DNA of 64,000 nt, from the NCBI GenBank assembly GCA_000149265.1, contig CH003287.1:198210-262209 (forward strand). Direction: 5' to 3'. Origin of the DNA: Ciona savignyi (taxonomy: Eukaryota; Chordata; Ascidiacea; Phlebobranchia; Cionidae). Made by a program: the position numbers and the translations under genes. A model generated the notes under the pieces. It was not told the DNA's origin. It did no database searches and worked only from the letters and a program-made list of their open reading frames with translations. Positions 43,701 through 55,700 of the stretch are shown one piece after another; position 1 is the first letter of the stretch; each line of letters begins with the position of its first letter.

Positions 43701-46700
43701 AATCGCATAAAAATCTTGTCCAAGCTTACTCACCTAATCTGTTGCCATTCATACTTTCCCTTGCTATAAATGGGACAGTGGATATCTAGAGAGAAAGGCA
43801 ATTACTAGTCAGCATAGAACAATGGATAATTACAAAGAACTACTGGCAAAAGACTAATTATGAAAACAAAAGAAGTCAAAGAAATTTGAAACTTAGACAA
43901 AAGAAATGTAATTATGTGAAAGACATCAATGATTTATAGAAGGTAAGGTGTCTGTGAACTTATGTTGTTTGAAATGAATGAAAATTAATTAGGGAAGATA
44001 AATTATGCAATATAATAGTCCTTGGAATTCAATTGTGAGCTTAATAATTATATTGACTACAGACATTGCATGAACCCAGTGGAATGATGGGTTCTTTCAA
44101 TTTGAAGGAACATGTCTGTCATATACAACACACTGTAATAGCTTGGTAACCCGACGTTGGGCGTGAGGTGATCTGACGATTGGCTTACAAACATTTTAAA
44201 ATACAAATTAAGAAAAAAACATTTTTAAACATTAATTAAGAAAAAACATTTTTAAACATAAATTAAGAAAAAACATTTTTAAATATAAATTAAGAAAAAA
44301 CATTTTTAAACATAAATCAAGAAAAAAACACTTTTAAACATAAATTAAGAAAAAACATATTTAGATATAAATTAAGAAAAAACATTTTTAAACAAAAATT
44401 AAGAAAAAACATTTTTAAACATAAATTAAGAAAAAAACATTTTTAAACATAAATTAAGAAAAAAACATTTTTAAACATAAATTAAGAAAAAACATTTTTA
44501 AACATAAATTAAGAAAAAACATTTTTAAACATAAATTAAGAAAAAACATGTTTAAACAAAAATTAAGAAAAAACATTTTTAAACATAAATTAAGAAAAAA
44601 ACATTTTTAAACATAAATTAAGAAAAAAACATTTTTAAACATAAATTAAGAAAAAACATTTTTAAACATGAATTAAGAAAAAAACATTGTTAAACATAAA
44701 TTAAAAAAAAACATTTTTAAGTATCTTACATTGGTGAATGTTGATTTATACTCCCCACCCAACTCCCTGGTACCACAGCTAGCACACAGCGTTCGATTGC
44801 GTCGTGACTTCTTCTTGAACGACGCGACATGCCACGATTCCGTCGGAACAAACATCACGGCGTAGATCTTGGGGAAGAACAGACAAGCCAAGGTGTTGAA
44901 TGAACTCATGATCTCAACCGTTGCGAGAATCTCAACATGAATCTTGGAAGAAGTGTCTTGGCTGGGATGTTTTTATGATATTGTAGCGTTTCAGTACAAT
45001 TTATTTCAATGTTGCTGGGTTTACTGCACAGCTCTGCACTTACAACTGCACAACTCGTCACTCCTTTAAAGCCAAAAGGCACAACCACATATACAGAATA
45101 TAAGGCAATCAAATAATCAACAAAACAATAACGTAACGTTGGCAAGCGTTCAAAAATGCAAGAAATTTAAACCACATAGAAATAAAATAAAACTATACAT
45201 TATTTAACAACAAAGTTTCAAAATCGAATTATTTGGGGCTCATTAATTTTTAACACTTTACATTTCTTCAACCCAGTGGTTATTATTGACTTGTCCAAAT
45301 TGAAAATCATGTCTGATTATTCACACACTGGAATAGCTCCATCAACTCGACTGTGGGCATGGGTTTACTATGCACCTGAGCAAGCCACTTTATGAGTCGT
45401 CCAAATTGAAATTCATATCTGATTTTCCACGCATTGTAATCGCTAAACTTTGAGCATGGGATGTATGCACATCTGCCTGTGAGATCTCTAATCCTAACAA
45501 ACCAACCAGCACCACCATACCTGGTCCCAACTGTCAGATATGTTGGTATGAAAGCAATCCACACAACTAGTGTGGTGGAAACTGTGAATGCAATGAACCG
45601 TGATTCGTTGTAATTAGCTGGGAGGTATCGAGTCTTCCAACTGTAGTTGAAATAAACTTTGGATAAGTTTTATGAAACTTATAATTATTAATAGGATAGG
45701 ATATTCATGTTTATCCCCATGAATGGAAAAAGCAAGAGGGTTAACACACGGGCAATCGTCAGATCACCTCGCGCCCACCGTCGGGTTACCGGGGCTATTG
45801 CAGTGTGTTGTGTATGATAGACACGTTTCTTTAATTTGGTAGAACCCATTAATTCACTGGGTTCAGGCAATTGTCCATTAAGTGCCTTGCCCAAGAACAC
45901 AACCGACTAGCTAGCGACCAGCTTTGAACCGGAAACCCTTTAGTTTAAGATCAGCAAACTATCCACCAAACTTTTCAACTAAAAGTTACAACAACACCCA
46001 AACATATTTCCATGCAATTGTATTCACATAATCCATCCTCACCCATAATACAAGCAGGGTAGAATAAGCAGAAAGTTATAGGACAGCGGTAGTAAGATGG
46101 TGATGTTGTTTTCCAAACTACATGCGATCTCGGCAAGCCCTGGCTTGGTTTGATACTTCTGCACTACAGGTGGGTAGACAAAGCACAACGCTGATATTAT
46201 AACAATCTGCAAAATTGGTCAATGATTAGTTCCGAAGTTTGTATGATGTTTTCAAAAGGACGCTTGGGAATTTACCTACAGTGTACGCACATTGAGTTAT
46301 TCCCATGAATGGGAAAACCAAGGGGGTTAACACATGAGCAATCGTCAGATCACCTTGCGCCCACTGCCGGGTTACCGGAGCTATTGCAGTGTGTTGTGTA
46401 TGATAGACACGTTCCTTTAATTTGATAGAACCCATTAATCCGCTAGGTTCGGGCAATGTCCGTTAAGTGCCTTGCCCAAGGATACAACCGACTAGCTAGC
46501 AACCAGTTTTAAACCTGCAACCTTTCGATTAAAAGGCGACGCACTAAACCGCAAGACTAACCATCCGGACGGCATTGTTTACAGCCCCCACCCCACTTAA
46601 CTCACCTGTATAAGTATAATAGCGCCCGTCATTATAAGTTGATGGTGCGTTTTGGTCCATTTTGGAGCAGCTGCTGATTTCATACCATGACTGAATATAC

Positions 46701-49700
46701 GGTAAATACGGTTGGACTTGATTACAATTGCAGCGTATGAAATGGTCAGATCGAGGCCAAATATGAATCTGGAAGTAAAATGACACGGTTATATTATTTC
46801 AGGGGTGTGAAAATCGTGGGTTTTTGAGGTTTTTGTCTGGCCCGTTGGTCTAAGGGTTAAGTGCGTCGCCTTTCAATCGAAAGGTTGCAGGTTCGAAACT
46901 GGTCGCCAGCTGGTCAGTTGTGTCCTTGGACAAGGTGCTTTACGGACATTGCCTGGACCCAGCGTATTTAATGGGTTCTTCCAAATTGAAGGAATGTGTC
47001 TATCATATACAACACACTGCAATAGCTCTGCTAACCCGACGATGGGCGCAAGGTGATCTGACGATTGCCTGTGTGTTAAAATTTTCTATCGAATTTGCAA
47101 TTTCAGTTTTCTTAAACATATAATAAATGTATTTCTGTACAATAGCACCTTTTCACGTAAGCACATATAATAAATGTTCACAGCAAATGTCAAATAGGTC
47201 AATTAAAAATATGTAATGTTTGGTTAAACAGATAGGGATGTTATATAATAAATTATATATCTGTCAGGGCACCACAAACCAAAATACCTTAACACACATC
47301 AACAGTATACTGGAGCACATTTTTAGCTATAGCAGTATGTTGTATAATTGAGACATTTCTTCAATTTGGTAGAACCCATTAATTTGCTGGGTTTAGGCAA
47401 TGTCCGTAAAGTGCCTTGGCTAAGGACACAACGGACTAGCTAGCGACCAGTTTCAAATCTGCAACCCTTCGGTTGAAAGGCGACAGGCTAAACCACTAGA
47501 CTAATCTGTCGGAAATCAGGCCACCACCCGATTTTCTACATCAAAGCATAAATATCATATCCAACTCATGAATATTGAAAGTTCTGCTCACCTGTATATG
47601 AAACATGTGATTGTAGTTGGCTCCGATAGAATAAGAAAAACCATTGTTCCTTGTACGATGATCCCAAGCATAATAACCGACATTAATTCCCTTCCACTCG
47701 CTTTGACCAATCTATCATGACGGTGCTGTGGACAATGGTTGCTCATATGTCCGGCCGGTTGGTCTAGCGGTTAAGTGCGTCGCCTTTCAATTGAAAGGTT
47801 GCAGGTGCGAAACTGGTCACTAACTAGACGGTTGTGTCCTTGGGCAAGGCACTTTACGGACATTGCCTGAACCCAGCGGATAAATGGGTTCTACCAAATT
47901 AAAGGAACGTGTCTATCATATACAACACACTGCAATAGCTCCGGTAACCCGACGATGGGCGCAAGGTGATCTGATGACCCGTGTGTTTACCCCCTTGGTT
48001 TTTCCAGTCACGGGAATAAACATGAATATCCTACCCTGTCCTATATTTATTAATTTCCAAGAATTAACCGAATAGCTTGGAGGGTTAGTGCGTTGTCTTT
48101 TAGTCAAAGGGTTGTAGGTTCGAAACTGGTTGCTAGCTATTCAGTTGTATCCTTTGGCAAGGTACTTAGCGGAAATTACCTAAATATACACTTGGGCTAG
48201 GTACTTAGTGGAAATTACCTAAATATACACTTGGGCAAGGTACTTAGTGGAAATTACCTAAATATACACTTGGGCAAGGTACTTAGCGGAAATTACCTAA
48301 ATATACACTTGGAAAAGGTACTTAGCGGAAATTACCTAAATATACACTTGGGCAAGGTACTTAGCGGAAATTACCTAAATATACACTTGGGCAAGGTACT
48401 TAGCGGAAATTACCTAAATATACACTTGGGCAAGGTACTTAGCGGAAATTACCTAAATATACACTTGGGCAAGGTACTTAGCGGAAATTACCTGAACCCA
48501 TTGTAATGATATATTCCATCTAATTAAACATCTAAACGATTTACAACACACTGCAATACCACCAGTAACCCGACAATGGGAACAAGGTAAATTTTGAATT
48601 ACTGCCTTTCCTATCGGCATATATTGGTGCTTAAAAGTCCAACAATGAAATGAATTGAATTAAATAAGTGATATAATGCCTACTGTTATAATACTGTTGC
48701 CAATCTGAATGATATATTTACAAGTTTAAATGTAAATGACATAAAATGACATAATTAAATACATGGAAGAAAAACTAAATAGGCCAATATTCACAACTTT
48801 AACAAAATCAACTCACACTTAAAGCAACATTGTTTCTAGCCCAATAAACCTCACCTTAATATAGAAAGCAGCGGATAGCAGAGCACATAGCAGCACAAGA
48901 CACCCAAACACTGCAAGCAAGATGGCGGGTGCTTCATACCAGCGGAGATATTCAAACTCGAGCGGTTCACATTCGCTAAAGTTGGCATTGGGCCAGTAGA
49001 AGATGTCGCAAGGCTGTTTGTTCGAACATGGGGTTAGGACGGGATGTATAGAAGAAGAAGATCAATCGGTTAGAACATAGGCAGTCTGCACGCAGCCAGA
49101 GGGTGTGGGTTAGTAAATAGGTCTCTGGCTACCATTGTGAACCGAAAAATGTACAACCAAAAATACACAAAATCAGGCAATTAAATAATCAACGAATTAA
49201 GGAAAACTGGAAAGCTTTCAAAAATGAAAAGAATTTGAATCGACATAGAAATAGTAAATAAAACTTTACATAAATATCTAATATTTAAATCCTGACCTGA
49301 CATCTAGTGTTGTTGACAACAATGGATCCTTCCGAACATTTCTCGCAATCCCAACAACAAGCAATCTTCACTAGAACTTGAACCTGTTTGTAATATCTTT
49401 ATGCTTGTTGTATTATTACACAGGAATGGTGGAAAATGGGATATGATATTCGTGTTTATCCCTGTGAATGGGAAAACCAAGGGGGTTAACACACGGGCAA
49501 TCGTCAGATCACCTCGCACCCACCGTCGGGTTATCGGAGCTATTGCAGTGTGTTGTATATGATAGACATGTTCCTTCAATTTGGTAGAACCCATTAATCC
49601 GGTGGGTTCAGGCAATGTCCGTGAAGTGCCTTGCCCAAGGACACAACCAACTAGCTAGGGACCAGTTTTTACCTGCAACCTTTCGACTGAAAGGCGATAC

Positions 49701-52700
49701 ACTTTTTTACAGCTACATGTATCGGTCATGCTAACCATTCAGTTACACACCCCTCTGAATAATACATAAAGTAAAATTAATCAATCAAAGTGATATACCG
49801 AATTGATACACTACCATCTAATAAAATAAAAAAAAACGAATCATAAAACACTTACCTCCCCCAATCTACAGAAATCCGAGCAGTATGAGATCGGTGTTTG
49901 CTTGTGGCCCGGCCACTGAATGGCGCTAGAGTCCAGTACGAGTTTGACTTTCGAGTCCCAGCTTCCAACTTTTACATAATCGAACCTGGAGGGAAGAAGT
50001 ATTTTCATGCCTGGCCGCATAGCATGGTGGGTTAGTGCATAGCCTTTCAGACGAAGGGTTGCAGGTACGGTTGTGTCCTTGGGCAAGGCACTTGGATATT
50101 GTGTGAACCCAGTGGAATGGAAAGGCTTTAACTCGGTGGAGGGAAAAAGCAGAGGATATTTATGTTTGACCGCATAGCTTGGACTGCGTAGATTGGTGGG
50201 TTAGTGTGTCGGATATCTGCCGAAATGGTGCGGAATCGAAACTGGTTGCTAGCTAGTCGGTTGTGTCCTTGGGTAAGGCACTTTACGGACATTGCCTGAA
50301 CCCAGTGGATTAATGGGTTCGACCAAATTGAAGGAACATTTCTATCGTATACAACACACTGCAATAGCTCCGGTAACTCGATGGTGGGTGCGAGGTAAAT
50401 TTTAAATTACTGCATTTCCTATGGGCATATATTGGTGCTTAAATGACCAACAATAAAATAATTTGAATTAAAATAAGTAATTAATGATTACTATTATAAT
50501 GATATAATAATTGGCATATTTATTAGTTTATACTTAATACAAACTATATACTCTATTCAACCATTCCAAACTTGAACAAAATTAACTCACGTTCCATTAT
50601 CGGTGATCTGCAGATTGTTTATGTCATAATACGCATTCGAGTCGCCGAGCGATATATCCCGACCCAAAGCGCTTCCAGGAAACGATATCTTCCTGATGTA
50701 ATCCACCAGTTTCCATGGAGGTATTATTACATTTCCGTGCCGGTCAGTTAGATGGTCAGTATTGTTGACGCAATCGCTGATCGCGTACGCGAACGCGTAA
50801 ACTGCGTCGTTGACAAGGGAAACAGTGGAATCAGACACGTAACCGTTTGTTGTATCGATATGATCGTGGCTCCAACAGGAATTTTCTGGAACAATTTTAA
50901 TGTTTAATGACATTGTCCGACAGATTAGTCTGGTGGTTCGGTGCGTCGCTTTTCAGCCGAAAGGTTGTAGTTGTGAAACTGGTTGCTAAATTGTCGGTTG
51001 TGTCCTTGGGCAAGGCACTTTACGGACGTTGCCTGAACCCAGCGGATTAATGGGTTCTACCAAATTAAAGGAACTTGTCTATCATATACAACACACTGCA
51101 ATAGCTCCGGTAACCCGTCGGTGGGTGCGAGGTGATCTGACGATTGCCTGAGTGTTAACCCATGTTTATCCCCATGAACAAAAAACAATTTTTTAGAACA
51201 AAAGAGGAATTGGTTATTGATTCATATTCATGTAAACTCGTGTTTTTTTAGACCAATGTGTTCTAGCGACTATCGTTTTGCCGTTTTTCCTGTTTTCCAA
51301 AATTTTATCAAAACAACCTTTGTGTTTTCATCGTGGAAACAGAAAAAAAACAAAAACTCCAAACGCCCACCATCATTCTCCCCAACTATCCAACTGCATT
51401 GGAAATGTTCCTGCCATATCTCTTTCCACCATGGATTGTCATGTGTGATGTTCAGATTCTGTGAGAATTATTCTTAAAATGTTGAAAACTCTTTAACATC
51501 TGGTATTCGTATATTTTACCTGACTAAATGGCTTGGTGGGACAACCATGATGTTTCAGTTAACTAAAATTGTAGTTTTTCATTTTGTTTTTCACATTTTA
51601 GTCGTTAAAACTCGTTTACTAATGCCATTTGTAAAATCATTTTAACCAATCGAATACTTTGGAAGGGTAGTGCGTTGCCTTTTAATCGAATGGTTACAGG
51701 CTCGAAAACTGGTCGCTGGCTAGTCGGTTGTATCCTTGGGCAAGGAACATAATTTTCACGAACTCAGTAGATTTATGGTTAATTGGAGGAAACATAACTA
51801 AAGGAACGTCTCAATCATATACAACATACTGCAAAAGCTCCGGTAAGCGTAAGGTAATCTGACAATTATTGTGTGTGTTTCCCTTTTACGGAATAAACAT
51901 GAATAGGATAGATATATTATCCATGATCAAAAAAACGTAATGGTCATTACACAGCTTCGCTATAAAGTCACTTTAATAATTTATTGCTTTTTAGACTTTT
52001 TCAAATGATTGTCGTTTGCCATTTTTTCCCGTTTTCCAAGTTTTTATCAATAATCTATATGTCTCTGAACCCAGTATGTCACTACTAATGTAACTGTGGT
52101 CTAAGTTATTGAATATTATGTTGTTTTGAACCAGCAAATCCACTAACGACTGTCGTTTTGCCGTTTTTCCCCGTTTTCTAAATTTTTAAGGTCTAGCTTC
52201 GTGTATTGATTTTGGAAACAAAAAATAAAAAGCTTATCGTCAGATGACAATAAATATAGCGATAGCATTAGCCAAAAAGTCATAGCAGTCTATAAAAAAA
52301 TTACACACTTATTATAAGTTTTTGTCCTAATCTATTTTTTTCATGACAATACAAACCCACCAAATATAACCCGGCAAAAAAAGACCGCATATAATAAAGA
52401 AAAGACAAATACAATCATAGTAACGGCGACAAACAATGTAACAAACGATGATTTACCTGGAAATATTCGTCAAATTCTGGGTCGTTCTCAGTGTGAGGGG
52501 TGAAAGTGACGGCTCCTTGTGCTACATGAAGATTGGCGGAAATATCGTTCAAACTCACCCCCCACCCTTCGCTTCCGATCCATACGAATTCCCCGGTGGC
52601 GTTCGCTCGATCCACCGCCTGGGGGAAATTGGAAAAAAATTTAAAAAGTCCGGAAAAATTGAAAAAGTTGAAAAAAGTCCGGAAAAAATGGAAAAAGTGG

Positions 52701-55700
52701 GAAAAATTCGAAAAAAAATTGGAAGAAGTCGGGAAAAATTGGAAAAAGTGGAAAAGTCTGAAAAAAGTCTGGAAAAAGTTGAAAAAAAAATGAAAAAATT
52801 TGGAAAAAGTCTGGTAACCCGACGGTGGGCACGAGGTTATCTGACGATTTCCCGTGTGTTAACCCCCTTAGTGTGTGATTTGAGACGCTAACGGAAACGA
52901 AAACAGAAGTCGATTAACTTAGCTTTATTTAACATTAATAAGCAGGCTATTTCTGCAATAATGGAAAACCTAGTTTAAAACAAACAAAGCACAACATAAC
53001 GGTAACTGGCAAAGCAAGGACAAAAACACAAGGACCTAACTAGCAACGAAACGCACGTTGATTAACTGTAGAAAAGAAGGCGAAAACGATTATTACTAAA
53101 ACACAGGAGAACTAAGGAGAGGGACGTGACGTAATATTACTTCAGTGTGTTAACCCCCTAAGATGAATATCCTATCCTATATTTAAAATAATTTCATTGA
53201 ACTCAAGTCATCACTCATGTAAACTTAAACTAATTTTCATATCCGTTTTTTTTGTTGTTGTGAAATTCTACTCTAGTCACTGTAACACTGCTCAGTTAAA
53301 CTTCAAACTATGCTACAAAAATGTAACTTACATAAAACAATTTATTGGCTGCTATTCCATCAGTGAACACAATGACAACACTTGTCCGACTTTCCTGTTT
53401 GTACCGAAGAAGATTGGCAACAACATCATCGTACAAGTCAGGTCCGGCAGAACTGGACACCTGCAGGTTGTTGTTAATTCCTTGACTTGTGGGTTAGTTT
53501 AGTTTTAGTTTAGTTTATTCATTTTTTTGCCCTAGTATTTAAAAATAGCAAATGAATAAAATCACCACACAGAAACAGGAAAAGACGGCAAAACGAACAG
53601 TCGTTAAAACACGTCATTGGAAAAAAGGATATAAATTAATAAATATTTTTTAGGATTGGGTATCATTTGGCAAGACAGCAAGTAAAGATAACAATTCTGA
53701 TTAATCGAAAGGTGTTAGGATTGTAAATGATAATACCAAGGAGGTTAACACACGGGCAATCGTCAGATCACCTCGCACCTATCGTCGGGTTATCAGATCT
53801 ATTGCAGTGTGTTGTGTATGATTCAAACATTCCTTCAATTTAGAAGAACCCAATAATCCGCTGGGTTCAGGCAATTTTGATAAAGTGCCTTGCCCAAGGA
53901 AACAACCTTCTAGCTAGCGACCAGTTTCGAATCTACAACCCTTCGATTGAAAGGCGTCTACACCACCAGACTAACCAGTCGGACGATTTACCTGTTGCAC
54001 AGAAGCCAGACACATTTCCTTCATATACATCTGCACATAATCCAACGCGTCTTTGCCGTATCTGGGAATTGGAATTTACGATAAACTTTGATATGGTATT
54101 TAAGCTTATCCTTAATTATTTTAAAAAGAGGTATTTTTTCCAATTAAGAGTGATGATGATTATAATTTTGTCCGGTTAGTCTGGCGGTTAAGTGTGTCGC
54201 CTTTCAACCAAGTTGCAGGAGTGAAGCTTGTCTCTAGCTAGTCGGTTGTGTCCTTGGGCAATGCTCTTTAAGGACATTGCCTAAACCCAGCGAACTAATA
54301 GGTTTTACTAAATTGAAGGAGTGTATACAAGCCCACCTGACGGTCGGCGCGAGGTGATCTGACGATTGCCCGTGTGTTAACCCCTTGGTTTTCCCATTCA
54401 CGGGTATAGACATAAATATCCTATCCTATCCTAATTAAAATCTACAATTTTTATCCCACATACATTTAATTCTATTTCCCCTATTAAAGTGGTTTATAAA
54501 TGTTTTTTTTTTACTTTAAAAATTTAGAGCGATTTTTAGAGCGTCTAATTTAAAGCGATTGGAAATTTAAAAAATGAATTTACTCATTTTAAAATTATTG
54601 CAGAAACTAAAGTAATTTGGATAAAGACACACCTACATATTTGTTTCCATATATTCTACCACACATTTGACTTTCTAGTAAACACCCTACCTATCATCAG
54701 TGTGTATGAATGAGAAGTACGACCAACCGAAGAAGTTTAGCAAATCCAGCATTGCGGAAACCTACAAAGAGTTTTAGTATTTTATTAAAACAGGAGGTTT
54801 TTGATTACTACCATTACTCATTAACACTAAGCCCCATGTAGCATATAGAAGATATTAATGTTTATTCTCATAAATGGGAAATCGAGAAATATTAACACAT
54901 GGGTTACCGTCCTGAGTTGCAAATTGGTTGTGTCTTTGAGCAAGACCCTTAGCAAACATGGTGCCTGAACCTAGAGGATTAATGGTTTCTACCAAATTGA
55001 AGGAACATGTCTATCATATATAACACACTGTAATAGCTCCGGTAACCCGGTGATGGGCGCGAGGTGATCTGACGATTGCCCGTGTGATAACCCCCTTGGT
55101 TTTCCCAATGACAGAGACAAACGTGAATATCCTATCTTTATGAATATAATTTCTCTACCTGATAGTCATCGGAGGGCACTGTTGTGAAAAGCGTCGGAAA
55201 AATAGAAGTATCTGTGAGTTCAAGTGAAGTAGCAAAGTAACTGATGATTGGCGTGAGTGCCAGATTGCACGCATGCGCCGATAGTAGAGTGTTTGAGCTC
55301 GATTCTGGGCCCACAACACCAGCTACAAGGGGTGGGCATTCTCTGGGGAGAGGGGGATATTAAAATTCAGTTCAATCGGAAGTTACAGCACTGGAAGTGC
55401 TGGCAAATTTGATCGTATTGTTTTAAACCGCTGTGGTGTTGCATGGTTGATGCGAATAAAAGTACACATTCATAGGTGTGTTGAAAGCTCATGTTTAGCA
55501 CCTCTGTGGTAGAATAGTATATATACTGTGCCCTTATTTCCACTGTTGTAGTTATGTTACAATAAGCTGTTTTTTTTTAAGTTTCATCCAGAAAGGCACC
55601 AAACTAGAACTTTTTATAGCTTTCTATGTTACTTGTGTATCTTACCACTCTTTTTTGCTTTGATTTTCGTCGTATTTGTTCCAGGATATATTAGACATGT

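Noticed and set aside
48231..48506. A 13-residue repeat protein (GKVLSGNYLNIHL)
   Set aside because: It is a translation of a 39-bp amplified SINE segment lying in an intron of the receptor gene.
52641..52832. Lysine- or phenylalanine-rich open frames
   Set aside because: Low-complexity translation of the purine-rich minisatellite upstream of a receptor exon.
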